A stretch of DNA of 64,000 bases from Candidatus Rifleibacterium amylolyticum (GCA_009917695.1 JAACJG010000005.1:1-64000), one strand, 5' to 3'; positions 43,683 through 53,497 are shown, numbered from the stretch's first letter. The notes: generated by a model not told the origin, from the letters alone. Made by a program: numbers and translations.

Positions 43683-45830
43683 TTAGATGCGCTGCAATAG
43701 TTCAAGAACGTTCTTGAGCACCTGACTGTCCGCCGGCAGGGTTTTACGCAGTCCCTCGAGAATGGTTCGCGCTTTGTCGGTATCTTCAAGGGCATAATAG
43801 CACAAAGCCAGATGATAGGAAGATGAAAGATCGCGAGGATTGGCCTGAAGACCACGACTGAGAGCGGTGATAGCCTGCGCGTATTTTTTCTGGTTGAAAT
43901 ATGCCAGGCCCAGAGCACCATAAATGCGGATCAGATTCTTTTTGTCATCAGCGCTGACATACTGCTGAACTCTTTCGTAACATGCGGCCAGCTTATCCCA
44001 GTCTTTCTTGCGAAAATAAATCTGACCGAGCAGAACGGCGGCATTTGTGTGAGATGGTTCATCGTCGATGATTTTCGCCAGAAGTGCTGATGCCTTCTTC
44101 ATTTCGCCAAGATTATAAAAGCACAGAGCCAGCTGGTAGCGCGCTTCTATATTGTCTGGCTGAGACTCGGTTATTTGTTCGAGCAACTCGCGGGCTTTTG
44201 CATAATCACTGCTGCCCATCAATTCAATGGCTTTTTCGAGTATAGCCGAATAATCTGGAGCCACACTCGGAGCATCGAGAGTCGCCACACCCTGCATATC
44301 ACGCTCGACTTCTTCTTTCAGGGTCTTGAGAAGAGTATGCGAAAATTTATCAGTCTGCTGGACAAAAGAACCGATGTTACCGGCAATGCGCACCCAGACC
44401 ATGAGTTCGTTTTCGCGCTTCTTTTCCTGCAGAGCCGATGCAATCTCTTCAAACACCGGGAGTTCTCCGTTCAATAAAAGCGCCTGATAATACTCAGAAA
44501 AGACCTCCGCCCGAACCGCGCCGAGGCTTTTCTTGATCTTTATCAGTTCTTCGCGGGCGCCAAGATGACCAAGTGCTGCAATCAGCCAGGGCATTTCTTC
44601 TTCGGGTTCCTTTTTGATACGATCGAAAATGGTGCTGACAGACTCTTTAATGTTGCGCGAAACCACATATTCCAGAGCACATCTGACGACCGGAGCGCAT
44701 TCTTCCTTTTTCAGCAGATCGAGAATATCCTGATCAGGAAAGTCTTCGATACGGGTTGCGCATTCAACAGCTTCTTTGCGCACCCACTGATTTTCGTCGC
44801 TCAACAGTGGCCTGATCTCACGAACGCCGACACCGCTTTCAAGCGACAATGCAGCCTTGAGGGCCATTTTTCGCACGCCAAAATATTCATCGAGCAGGAG
44901 TTCGTGAATGTATGCCTCGCGGTGCCCAAGATTGATGCGCGCCAGCACGTATGCCGCCGAGCGGCGGGTTGCCGCATCAGCGCTCTTCATCATCGCTTTG
45001 AGTTCTTCGCCGACAGCCTCGGCATCGGCAGTTGCCAGAGCGATGCAAACATTGGCGCGAACCCGGTTGTTGGGGTGCCCGTAAAATTTCTTAAGTTTGC
45101 GCTTCATTTCGAGCGCAGGGATCTTGAGGCAGGAAATCGCCTCGACCGAATTGGCCTGAATTCTGGGGTCAAAAGAATCGAGGCCGCTCTCGAATGTTTT
45201 GAGCAACCGTGCTTCGGCGAATGTCGCCAGCGAAGAGATGATTATCGCCTTAAGCCTTGAATCGCGCGCGATTTCGAACTGACCGACAAGAGCGGGAACC
45301 GCTTCAGGATCTTTGAGCTGTGAAAGAATCTCAAGCACATTGATTACGATCCACTCGTCAGGGTCGTTGAGCAACCCACACAGGCTCTGCACTACATCGC
45401 GACCGCCCATTTTAAAAAGCGCACGGGCAGAATAATAGCGCACCATACGATCTTCATCATGCAACAGTTCCATGAGCGGGCGGGCAGCCATCGGGTCGCC
45501 GATTTCGCCGAGTACGCGAACAATCTCTTCTTTATGTTGAGCATCGGGGTTCTGAAGACGCTCGATCAGGCGGGCTACCGGGCTGCTGCTTTTAAAATGG
45601 CCGAGAGCGGTGATTGGCTCGATGCAGTCAGAATAGGTATCAAAAGCGCGGGTCAGAGGGCCAAGCGACTCGATATCGCCAATTTTACCAAGTCCGAGCA
45701 GGGTTTCAAAACGCAGTTCGTCAGAAATATCGGCCTGAAGAAGCTCTTCAAGGCGGGCAGTGGCAGGCCGCAACAGCCGGCGGGCCGCCTTAACGTATCT
45801 GAAGGATTCGATCTCGTGATAGGCCGTCAT
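43683..45830 (-). CDS. HEAT-repeat + TPR scaffold protein
   Basis: A 715-residue soluble protein. About residues 20-400 are tandem HEAT/PBS-lyase-type repeats (for example EEIVRVLGEIGDPMAARPLMELL, and similar units about every 31 residues). About 530-710 are TPRs (YAKARELLEQITESQPDNIEARYQLALCFYNLGEMKKA and following units). No signal peptide or membrane segment is seen, so it is a cytoplasmic adaptor. Its ATG overlaps the TGA of the canonical PilT-like gene at 45827 by 4 bases, tying it to the pilus motor operon. A paralogue of similar layout is encoded at 48074-50524. Confidence 0.88.
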   Translation of the reverse strand: MTAYHEIESFRYVKAARRLLRPATARLEELLQADISDELRFETLLGLGKIGDIESLGPLTRAFDTYSDCIEPITALGHFKSSSPVARLIERLQNPDAQHKEEIVRVLGEIGDPMAARPLMELLHDEDRMVRYYSARALFKMGGRDVVQSLCGLLNDPDEWIVINVLEILSQLKDPEAVPALVGQFEIARDSRLKAIIISSLATFAEARLLKTFESGLDSFDPRIQANSVEAISCLKIPALEMKRKLKKFYGHPNNRVRANVCIALATADAEAVGEELKAMMKSADAATRRSAAYVLARINLGHREAYIHELLLDEYFGVRKMALKAALSLESGVGVREIRPLLSDENQWVRKEAVECATRIEDFPDQDILDLLKKEECAPVVRCALEYVVSRNIKESVSTIFDRIKKEPEEEMPWLIAALGHLGAREELIKIKKSLGAVRAEVFSEYYQALLLNGELPVFEEIASALQEKKRENELMVWVRIAGNIGSFVQQTDKFSHTLLKTLKEEVERDMQGVATLDAPSVAPDYSAILEKAIELMGSSDYAKARELLEQITESQPDNIEARYQLALCFYNLGEMKKASALLAKIIDDEPSHTNAAVLLGQIYFRKKDWDKLAACYERVQQYVSADDKKNLIRIYGALGLAYFNQKKYAQAITALSRGLQANPRDLSSSYHLALCYYALEDTDKARTILEGLRKTLPADSQVLKNVLELLQRI

Positions 45831-46864
45831 TCAACAATCTCCTTCATGATATTGGTCACCAGTCTGCCATCGACTCTTTCATCTTTGAGAATCTCGTTAA
45901 GCGAATCTCTGAGGGTTTTGCAGCCTTCTTTGCGAGCCAGCATCAAGGCTGACTTAAGCTGATTCGTCTTCTTTTCGCGAATAAGATTACGCATGGCTGA
46001 ATTCATAATCATCAATTCATGGGCCATGACACGCTCACGCTTATGCAGGCTCGGCAACAAAATCTGTGAAATAATGCCGATCAGCGACATCGACAGCTGA
46101 GTACGAATTTCTTCGTGGCGGTGCCCCGGAAAAACATTGATGATGCGGTCGATTGTCTGCACAGCGCCAACTGTATGCAGCGTCGAAAGAACGAGATGGC
46201 CTGTTTCAGCTGCGGTCAAAACCATCTCTATCGTCTCGGTATCACGCATTTCGCCGACCAGTATTACGTCGGGATCTTCACGTAGAGCGTTCATCAGGGC
46301 GCAATGATAGTTACTGGCGGTAACGCCGATTTCGCGCTGGGTAAAGATCGATTTGCGCTCGCGATAGACAAATTCAATAGGATCTTCGATAGTTATGACA
46401 TGCCGGTGCGAAATGCGGTTGATTTCGTTGACAATGGCGGCAAGCGTATGAGTTTTGCCGGAGTTGGCCGGCCCGGTTACCAGAAAAAGGCCACGTGGGC
46501 GGGCTGCTATGTCTTTGAGCGTCTGCGGCAAGCCAAGCGAGTCGATCGAAGGCACCGATGTCGGTATAAAACGAAAAGCTCCTGAAAGACAGCCGCGCTG
46601 CTTAAAAATACAAACACGTACGCGCCAGCGGTTTTTGTAGCGGATCATGAAATTTGTCTCGAACTGCGAACGCAGATCGCTTTGCGCTCTTACATCCATC
46701 AGCGGCAGAAAAAGAGCTGGCATTTCCTGATATGCCAGCGGCTCATGCGGCAAAGTAATGAGTCGACCGCCCACCCTTATAACTGGCGGAGAGCCGGTCT
46801 TCAGGTGCAAATCAGACGCCTGGCGTTCTATTGCGGTTTCAAAAAAGTCATGTATTCTCAGCAT
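45827..46864 (-). CDS. pilT: PilT-like ATPase, canonical motifs (1)
   Basis: A 345-residue twitching/retraction-type ATPase. The N-terminal domain opens LRIHDFFETAIERQASDLHLK. Walker A is GPANSGKT (near 131-138), the Asp box IEDPIEF follows, Walker B is DPDVILVGEMRD, and the HIS box is STLHTVGAVQTIDRI. The C-terminal AIRNLIRE-type motif of PilT appears as SAMRNLIREKKTNQL. It would power disassembly or retraction of pili. A GGGGG ribosome site lies just upstream. Sequence alone does not separate PilT from PilU. Confidence 0.9.
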   Translation of the reverse strand: MLRIHDFFETAIERQASDLHLKTGSPPVIRVGGRLITLPHEPLAYQEMPALFLPLMDVRAQSDLRSQFETNFMIRYKNRWRVRVCIFKQRGCLSGAFRFIPTSVPSIDSLGLPQTLKDIAARPRGLFLVTGPANSGKTHTLAAIVNEINRISHRHVITIEDPIEFVYRERKSIFTQREIGVTASNYHCALMNALREDPDVILVGEMRDTETIEMVLTAAETGHLVLSTLHTVGAVQTIDRIINVFPGHRHEEIRTQLSMSLIGIISQILLPSLHKRERVMAHELMIMNSAMRNLIREKKTNQLKSALMLARKEGCKTLRDSLNEILKDERVDGRLVTNIMKEIVE

Positions 46865-46884
46865 CTGGCCCCCATATCAACTTG

Positions 46885-47958
46885 TCAAACCGGCGGTTCA
46901 TGCAGAATCTTGCGCAGCACGGCCGGGTTCGGAGCCGCGGCCATGGCATCTTCGAGCTTGACTACCCGGTCTTTTACCAGCTGCGCCAGCGACATTTCCA
47001 TGGTCGTCATACCGTATTCGGTGCCGGTTTCGAGATAAGACGGCAGCATGTGAATCTTGCCATCGGCAATAAGAGACCGGACGGCTGAGGTGTTTATCAG
47101 CACCTCAAATGCCGCTATACGGCCACCATCAGGCTTGGGCAGCAGGGTCTGCGATACGACGCCACGCAGAACCATGGAAAGCTGTAAGAGAATCTGATGA
47201 TGCCGCGATTCTGGAAAAACATTGACGATGCGCTCAGCCGTGCTCACTGCAGAGCTTGTGTGCAGTGTGGCAATGACGAGTTTGCCGGTCTCTGCCGCGT
47301 TCAGTGTAAGAGAGATCGTTTCGGGTTCGCGCATTTCGCCAACGACAATAATATCCGGATCCTGGCGAAGAACTGTTAACAGGCCCTCATAGAAACTCAG
47401 ACAGTCGATACCGACCTGACGCTGGTTAAAAATGCTCAGATTGTCATCGAACTGGTATTCGATAGGATCTTCGAGCGTCACGACATGGCGTCGGGCAATG
47501 CGGTTGACGTAGTTCAGGTAACTGGCCATGGTCGAGGTCTTGCCAGCGCCAGTCGGGCCGGTAATCAGGATCAGACCATTAGGCTGTTCGATCAGACGTC
47601 GTGCTGCCAGCGGCAGGCCGATTTCGTCGAAATCCATGACACGATACGGAATGACGCGAAAAACGGCGCCAAAGCCGTTGAGATCGTTATAGAGATTAAC
47701 TCTGAAACGACACACTCCTTCAAGAGTATAAGCAAAATCGATTTCGTGACTCTTTCTGAACTGGTCTTCCTGGTCAGGGGTCAGAAGAACCTCGATGATT
47801 TTATCGAAGTCGCGGCGATTGAAACGAAACCCCTCGACATGCCTGATATGGCCGTCAACTCTTATTGCTGGCGCCTTTCCGATCTTCAGGTGCAGATCAG
47901 ATGCGCCCTCATCAAAAGTAAGTTTTAACAATCGGTACAAGCTTTTTTCGTCTGCCAT
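46885..47958 (-). CDS. pilT: PilT-like ATPase, canonical motifs (2)
   Basis: A 357-residue PilT paralogue with intact Walker A (GPTGAGKTST), Asp box (LEDPIEYQF), Walker B (DPDIIVVGEMRE) and HIS box (ATLHTSSAVSTAERI). The C-terminal motif is SAVRSLIADGKIHML. It is the first gene of the minus-strand motor operon, transcribed from the strong promoter at 47965-47993. The start codon is 6 bases from the -10 box and there is no ribosome-binding site, so the mRNA should be leaderless. Confidence 0.9.
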   Translation of the reverse strand: MADEKSLYRLLKLTFDEGASDLHLKIGKAPAIRVDGHIRHVEGFRFNRRDFDKIIEVLLTPDQEDQFRKSHEIDFAYTLEGVCRFRVNLYNDLNGFGAVFRVIPYRVMDFDEIGLPLAARRLIEQPNGLILITGPTGAGKTSTMASYLNYVNRIARRHVVTLEDPIEYQFDDNLSIFNQRQVGIDCLSFYEGLLTVLRQDPDIIVVGEMREPETISLTLNAAETGKLVIATLHTSSAVSTAERIVNVFPESRHHQILLQLSMVLRGVVSQTLLPKPDGGRIAAFEVLINTSAVRSLIADGKIHMLPSYLETGTEYGMTTMEMSLAQLVKDRVVKLEDAMAAAPNPAVLRKILHEPPV

Positions 47959-47993
47959 GCGAGTATTATACTCATCGCCTGCGATCTTAACAA
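47959..47993 (-). promoter_or_regulatory. Strong leaderless promoter of the PilT/HEAT operon
   Basis: On the minus strand TTGTTA (47988-47993), a 17-base spacer and a perfect TATAAT (47965-47970) are followed by ACTCGC and the ATG at 47958. Transcription would begin on or next to the A of the ATG. Confidence 0.75.
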
Positions 47994-48073
47994 TCGAATT
48001 TAATTGCTTATTTAAAAAAAATGAAGTTTCTGATAATATGCAGAGGAATTCACAGACGCGTCGGGGTACTCAC

Positions 48074-50524
48074 ATGCCAGCATACGAAGCTGTTTTAAAC
48101 AATATCAGACCGCTTATCGCACGTCTCTTACACCTTTTTCTGACCGGAGAATACGAACAGAGGCGCGAATCAGCCATAGCCCTGTCAAAATTCAAGGGCG
48201 AAAAGGCTACAGATTTTCTGCTCGAAACCTATGAAAGTGATAACATTCAGGACTTCATGGCTCTGGCACTCGGCAATATCGATAATCATAAAGCCGTTGG
48301 CCTGCTGATCAATGCCCTGAACGACTCACAGCAGGAAGTTCGCTTTCATGCCGCCCAGGCTCTGGGCATGCTGGAAAACCCGGAAGCACTCGACATCCTG
48401 ATGGATGCCCTGCAAGCCTATTCAGAAGCCAGTGTCGGCGTAACCCCTGACCCAGCCCTGGAGGAGGCGACCAGCCAGATCTTTTTCGAAGAAGACGCTA
48501 TCATCAGCGCGATTCTTGCCGTCGGCAAGATCAAGAACTGGCGGGCAATTTCTCTGCTCAAAAAATTGCTGGCCCAGGAAAAAAGCCCACGAATCAGAGC
48601 TTCGATAATCATGGCACTTGGCCTGATGTCTTCAGACAAGCTGATGCCGGTGTTTCAGGCAGCACTGCGCGACGAAGATCCTCGCGTCAGAGCCAATGCT
48701 ATCGAAGCCATCGAAAGTATCAAGTCAGGTTCGATTGTCGGCATTATTCAGCCTTATCTCGAAGATCCCAGCAACCGCGTGCGTGCCAACGTCGCCAAAG
48801 CCATCTGGAAATACGGAGATTTCGACGTATCAGAAACCCTGCGTCAGATGCTGGAGCACAAGGACAAGTGGTATCGTGCCTCGGCCGCCTATGCTATCGG
48901 CGAAATCAAAGATGCTCGCTTCGTGCGTGAGCTCGCGCGCTCCCTCAAGGACGAAGACCCCGATGTGCGACGAAATGCGACTAATGCCATGCGCAAGATC
49001 GAGGCAAAAGATGCGCTGACGCATGTAAAACCTCTGCTTGACGACCCCAACTTCGATGTCAGGGTCGAGGCCGTTCTTGCGGTAAATCGTTGTGCCGGTG
49101 CTGCCGCTGCCGACCTTCTCAAAGACAAGCTCAAACACGAAGAAAATTTTATCGTGCAGGCAACCCTGATTTCATGTATTGGTCAGTCGGGCAAACCTGC
49201 CATGATTCCGGTTATTCAGGGCTACCTGAAAAGCGAAGACCCGCGCGTCGTGTCGAATACGATAGACGCTCTGGTCAAACTCTCACCCAAATCAGAACCC
49301 ACACTGGTCGCAACTCTTAAAAGCCTTTTGAAACATGAAGATAACAGGGTCAAAAGCACAGCAATCAGAACCCTCTGGGTCTGGGGCGAATATGAAGTGG
49401 TGGATCGCCTCAGAGAACTTTTCAACAGCACCGACAAACGCCTTATTCAATCGGCAACCTTTGTTCTGGGCGAAATTGGCAAAGAAATCAGCCAGTCAGA
49501 GGCCCTAAGTTCACGCACAAACCTCATTGTCACTGAGCTCATCGATAACCCTGACACCATCAACAGTCTGGTAGCAGCCGAAACAGAAAATGTCAGAGAA
49601 ACAGCGGCTCGGGACGAACAACCGGCAGTAACTGAGCAGGCGCCCGAAGAACCGCAGGCGAAAGCCCAGGACAGCGAAGAAGTCGAAGTAAACCTGCCAC
49701 CGCCCATGGAACCTGTTCTCGAGATTCTTGAACCAGCTGCCGACAACGCCGATACAACTGGCACGCCTGCCGCGCCACAGCCGATAAACACCCAGATACT
49801 TCCCGACAGCAGTTTTAATGAAGATATAGAAGTTGCCAACCGGTTTATGGCCGCACGCAACTACCCGGCTGCCGAAAAGGTATTCGCGCAGATTCTGCAG
49901 AAATCACCAACGCATCTCAAGGCTCTGCTCGGCATTGCCAACCTCTATTTCCTGCAGAAAAAAAATGCCGAAGCGGTAGAAAGTTATCAGGCCGCCCTGA
50001 AGATCAACCCAAACCTGGTCAAGGCCCATTTCAACCTGGGCACGATATTCTACTACGCCCGCAAATACGACGAAGCTGTAAAGCATCTGGCCCGCGCTCT
50101 CAAACTCTATCCGAAAATTCTCGGAGCCTACCTGATTCTAGGCCAGATCTACCAGATTGCCGGAAAATACAGCGAAAGCGTTCGCCTGCTCAGCCACGCA
50201 GCCGCCCTGTCACCGCGCAACCCGGTTATCTACCAGAAGCTGGCGACACTGCATATACAGCTCGGCAACTACCAGGCTGCCATCGAAGTTCTGCTCAAAG
50301 CCGTCGATATCTCACCGGTCGATGTCGAATCAAATCTGTTGCTTGCCTACTGTTTCAATTTCACCGGTCAGACACAGCAGGCCTTCAGCGCCATGGATCT
50401 GACTTTGAGAGCATGCGCGCAGGCTCCACAGCAGGAACTGGCACTGCGTCAGATGCTTAAAGCCTATCTCTATCTCAATTCAATTCCGAAAAACGCCAAA
50501 TCCGCAGAGGAGACAGCAAAATGA
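48074..50524 (+). CDS. HEAT-repeat + TPR scaffold protein, divergent paralogue
   Basis: About 816 residues from the ATG at 48074 (GGGG upstream); the open frame reaches 93 codons further into the divergent PilT gene and is not credible there. About 30-480 are HEAT repeats (for example RESAIALSKFKGEKATDFLLETY, VRANVAKAIWKYGDFDVSETL, VRRNATNAMRKIEAKDALTHV). A Pro/Glu/Ala-rich linker (about 525-575) leads to TPRs at about 580-790 (YPAAEKVFAQILQKSPTHLKA, LVKAHFNLGTIFYYARKYDEA). No export signal is present. It pairs with the 43683 gene across a divergent promoter and overlaps the DUF4177 gene by 4 bases. Confidence 0.88.
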   Translation: MPAYEAVLNNIRPLIARLLHLFLTGEYEQRRESAIALSKFKGEKATDFLLETYESDNIQDFMALALGNIDNHKAVGLLINALNDSQQEVRFHAAQALGMLENPEALDILMDALQAYSEASVGVTPDPALEEATSQIFFEEDAIISAILAVGKIKNWRAISLLKKLLAQEKSPRIRASIIMALGLMSSDKLMPVFQAALRDEDPRVRANAIEAIESIKSGSIVGIIQPYLEDPSNRVRANVAKAIWKYGDFDVSETLRQMLEHKDKWYRASAAYAIGEIKDARFVRELARSLKDEDPDVRRNATNAMRKIEAKDALTHVKPLLDDPNFDVRVEAVLAVNRCAGAAAADLLKDKLKHEENFIVQATLISCIGQSGKPAMIPVIQGYLKSEDPRVVSNTIDALVKLSPKSEPTLVATLKSLLKHEDNRVKSTAIRTLWVWGEYEVVDRLRELFNSTDKRLIQSATFVLGEIGKEISQSEALSSRTNLIVTELIDNPDTINSLVAAETENVRETAARDEQPAVTEQAPEEPQAKAQDSEEVEVNLPPPMEPVLEILEPAADNADTTGTPAAPQPINTQILPDSSFNEDIEVANRFMAARNYPAAEKVFAQILQKSPTHLKALLGIANLYFLQKKNAEAVESYQAALKINPNLVKAHFNLGTIFYYARKYDEAVKHLARALKLYPKILGAYLILGQIYQIAGKYSESVRLLSHAAALSPRNPVIYQKLATLHIQLGNYQAAIEVLLKAVDISPVDVESNLLLAYCFNFTGQTQQAFSAMDLTLRACAQAPQQELALRQMLKAYLYLNSIPKNAKSAEETAK

Positions 50525-50706
50525 CCCTGGAAAAATCGCCGCAGCGCTGGAATTATAAAACTCTCGATCTCACCCGACTCAAGGGTGACGACTACCTTGA
50601 AAGACTTGGAGAGCTGCTTGATGAAGCCGGCCGTAACGGCTGGGATCTCGCCTACATGTGCGAAGATTTCATGGTCATGAAACAGCTTTATTTTGCCAAA
50701 GAGTGA
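50521..50706 (+). CDS. Small DUF4177-like protein
   Basis: A 61-residue protein with the DUF4177 pattern: an aromatic-rich start (RWNYKTLDLTRL), LGELLDEAGRNGWDL and a short closing strand (MVMKQLYFAKE). The GxxGWEL-like core is the family signature; the function is unknown. The ATG overlaps the TGA of the HEAT/TPR gene, so it is translated as part of the same operon. Confidence 0.8.
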   Translation: MTLEKSPQRWNYKTLDLTRLKGDDYLERLGELLDEAGRNGWDLAYMCEDFMVMKQLYFAKE

Positions 50707-50715
50707 CAGCCTGAA

Positions 50716-52797
50716 TTGTTGACCACCAGCCGACTGACACTTGATGACCCGCTGAGCAAAATCCGAGGAATCGGACCCAAAAAAGCTGAGGCCCTTCGCC
50801 AGTGCGGAGTCGAGCAGATCATCGACCTGCTTCGTATCTATCCGGCGCGATACCAGGATCGTCGCTCGGCAAAACCAGTGGCGCAACTGACTGAGGGCAG
50901 TGAATCGCTTGCCTGTCTGCGCCTGGATTCGCTGAAATCTTACCATGTCAGACGAGGATTGACAGTCATCAATGCTGAATTTTCTGACGCTACCGGCAAG
51001 ATCAGCGCAAAGTGGTTCAACCGCGTCTATCTGACCAGACAGCTGATAACCGGCAAAAGTTACTGGCTTTTTGGTGCGGTCAGCCGGGTCAAGAATCAGC
51101 TTGCCCTGTCGAACCCCGAAATCGAACCGGTCGATGCAAACTCTGAGCCAGCTGGCGATAACAGACTTACTCCGGTTTATTCTTCAAGCTCACGACTTTC
51201 AGAAGCCAGTATTTCACCGCTTTCGCTGCGCAAGCTCATCGCCGGAATACTCTCCCGCATCGACTGGGATGCCTCGCTGCCCTCTGCCATAAGAGAATCG
51301 TCGTTCAAAGCCATATGTGAGGCTCTCGAACAGATTCACCGCCCGGCTTCGCCAGAAGCGACAGGCAAAGCCAGGCACACGCTGGCATTCTTCGATCAGG
51401 TGCTTTTCCAGATTGGCGTTCTCAAACGTCGCGAGGCCCTTACCGGTGTTCTCAGCCTGCCAGATGCCAGCCAGGCCGAGGCTGCCGATTCCGAACATCC
51501 CCTGCCCTTTTCGCTGACAGCAGCGCAAAAGCAATGTCTTGGTGAAATCATCTACGACATGCAGGCGCATACCAGAGGCAAGCCGCCGATGAACAGGCTT
51601 GTTCAGGGTGACGTCGGTTCCGGCAAAACGTTGGTAGCATTTTTGTCGATGCTGCATTACCGCGACAAGATAGACTCGGCCGGACAATGCGCCTTCATGG
51701 CGCCGACCGAAATTCTTGCGCGCCAGCATCTTTACAGCTTCAACCGCTTTTTTCCACAGTTTGCCAGTCGTGCCTGCATTTTGACCGGCAGCCAGAAGAG
51801 CTCTGAGCGAAAAAAACTCAACCAGGCGATCAGCAGGGGCGAAGTGAATTTTGTATTCGGGACACATGCTCTTTTTCAAGAAAACATGGAATTTGCCAGC
51901 CTCGGACTCTGCATCATCGATGAGCAGCAGAGATTTGGCGTCAACCATCGGCGCCAGTTCGTGCGCAAGGGCAGCAACCCGCACCAGCTGCTGTTATCGG
52001 CGACGCCAATTCCGCGCACCCTTTCTCTAACCATTTTCGGCGATATGGATACCAGCACAATTTCAGAACTGCCACCAGGACGACAACCAGTAACAACATC
52101 TCTCAGCACCAGTTTTGCCCAGACAATACCTCACATCAGCCAGGCGCTGCAGAAAAATCAGCAGGTGTATCTGGTATGTCCGCTCATCGAACTTTCTGAC
52201 AAAAAAGACTGGACATCGGTTGAAGAAGCAGCAGACCGCATGTCAGACCTGTTACCCGAAGCAAGAATAGCCTGTTTGACCGGCCAGCAGAGCTGGGATG
52301 AAAAAGAACAGATCATGCAGGCTTTCAAACAGGGCAGCATCGACATGGTTATTGCCACGACAGTTGTAGAAGTTGGCGTCGATAACCCCAATGCGACGCT
52401 GATGATCATCGAAAATGCTGACTGTTTTGGGCTTTCACAGCTACATCAGCTGCGCGGCCGCGTAGGTCGTGGCATGCATGCCTCGATGTGCATTCTGGTC
52501 TCACATGTCGCCGAAGAATCTGAGCGGTTGAAAGTTCTTGCTTCAACCAGCGACGGCTTTGAGCTTTCGCTCGAAGATCTGCGCCTGCGTGGCCCCGGCG
52601 ATCTTGTCGGGACAAGACAGAGTGGACTTTCGCACCCCTGTTTTTCACATCGCATCGGCCAGAAATTGATTGAAAACGCTCGTCGAAGAGCATTTGAGAT
52701 TTTGACCGGCGAGCCCGGCGAGGTTAAGGACTGGTTCATGGCACAGATGCAGAAGTCATTTGGCGAAAGCTACAAAACATTTATGGAAGGCGGATAA
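50716..52797 (+). CDS. recG: ATP-dependent DNA helicase RecG
   Basis: A 693-residue RecG. The N-terminal wedge/OB region starts at DPLSKIRGIGPKKAEAL. The helicase core has Walker A GDVGSGKT, motif II DEQQ (where many RecG proteins have DEQH), LLSATPIPRTL, and motif VI QLRGRVGRG. The TRG-like region follows near the C-terminus. It reverses stalled replication forks and branch-migrates Holliday junctions. No ATG is close to the expected N-terminus; TTG at 50716 or 50719 is the best start. It is followed after one base by rsmD. Confidence 0.92.
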   Translation: MLTTSRLTLDDPLSKIRGIGPKKAEALRQCGVEQIIDLLRIYPARYQDRRSAKPVAQLTEGSESLACLRLDSLKSYHVRRGLTVINAEFSDATGKISAKWFNRVYLTRQLITGKSYWLFGAVSRVKNQLALSNPEIEPVDANSEPAGDNRLTPVYSSSSRLSEASISPLSLRKLIAGILSRIDWDASLPSAIRESSFKAICEALEQIHRPASPEATGKARHTLAFFDQVLFQIGVLKRREALTGVLSLPDASQAEAADSEHPLPFSLTAAQKQCLGEIIYDMQAHTRGKPPMNRLVQGDVGSGKTLVAFLSMLHYRDKIDSAGQCAFMAPTEILARQHLYSFNRFFPQFASRACILTGSQKSSERKKLNQAISRGEVNFVFGTHALFQENMEFASLGLCIIDEQQRFGVNHRRQFVRKGSNPHQLLLSATPIPRTLSLTIFGDMDTSTISELPPGRQPVTTSLSTSFAQTIPHISQALQKNQQVYLVCPLIELSDKKDWTSVEEAADRMSDLLPEARIACLTGQQSWDEKEQIMQAFKQGSIDMVIATTVVEVGVDNPNATLMIIENADCFGLSQLHQLRGRVGRGMHASMCILVSHVAEESERLKVLASTSDGFELSLEDLRLRGPGDLVGTRQSGLSHPCFSHRIGQKLIENARRRAFEILTGEPGEVKDWFMAQMQKSFGESYKTFMEGG

Positions 52798-52798
52798 A

Positions 52799-53377
52799 AT
52801 GCGAGTAATCACCGGCAGTGCCAAGGGACGCCACCTCAAAATGCCCGGCGGTGGCAAGACCAGGCCGGCAATGGACAAAGTTAAGGGCTCAACCTTCAAC
52901 ATGATCGCCGAATTTGTGCCAGAGTCGCGTATTCTCGATCTGTTTGCCGGCTCAGGCAATCTTGGTATCGAAGCGCTCAGCCGGGGCGCAAGTTATGCCG
53001 CCTTTGTCGATGCTTCGCGCGAATGTACCGGCACCATAAGAGAAAATCTGGAACTCACACGACTCAAAGACCGCGGCGAAGTTTTTACGACCGATTGCCT
53101 AAAGTTTCTACAAAAGCACGAACTCGAGCACTTCGACGTTGTGTTTATCGATCCTCCGTATCTCAAGGGTCTGCTCGAGCCTATTCTCAAATATATACCT
53201 GAATGCCCGATGTTCAGTCCCGACACTCTTTTCATCATCGAACGCCAGAAAAAAGACGTGCTCGGACTCGAAGCCATGCCTGAATACCGCCTGCTCGATG
53301 AGAGAGTCTTCGGCGACACGGTAATCACCTTTTTCAGATTGAAAAAGCCTGAAACCCAGGCCTCACAGCCAGCCTGA
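52799..53377 (+). CDS. rsmD: 16S rRNA (guanine966-N2)-methyltransferase RsmD
   Basis: A 192-residue methyltransferase beginning MRVITGSAKGRHLKMP. It shows the family's RPAMDKVKGSTFNM, the SAM-binding ILDLFAGSGNLGIEALSRGA, and the catalytic DPPY (FIDPPYL). It methylates G966 of 16S rRNA in the small subunit. It begins 1 base after the recG stop, so the two are co-transcribed. Confidence 0.92.
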   Translation: MRVITGSAKGRHLKMPGGGKTRPAMDKVKGSTFNMIAEFVPESRILDLFAGSGNLGIEALSRGASYAAFVDASRECTGTIRENLELTRLKDRGEVFTTDCLKFLQKHELEHFDVVFIDPPYLKGLLEPILKYIPECPMFSPDTLFIIERQKKDVLGLEAMPEYRLLDERVFGDTVITFFRLKKPETQASQPA

Positions 53378-53425
53378 CCCCAGCACGGGCATGATGAATC
53401 CCCATTTTGTTGCGCCCTCTTCGTC

Positions 53426-53457
53426 ATTCTGCGCGAAGCGAAGCGGAGGCGCAGAAT
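53426..53457. repeat. Single palindromic intergenic repeat
   Basis: ATTCTGCGC and GCGCAGAAT form a 9-base-pair stem around a GAAGCGAAGCGGAG loop. The loop resembles, but is not the same as, the GAGGAGCGnAGCGACGAAG core of the MITE-like repeats at the left and middle of the window. It sits between rsmD and the terminator. Confidence 0.6.
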
Positions 53458-53497
53458 CCAGTCTTCATGCCTTCCATACGATATTCCAGCCAATAAA

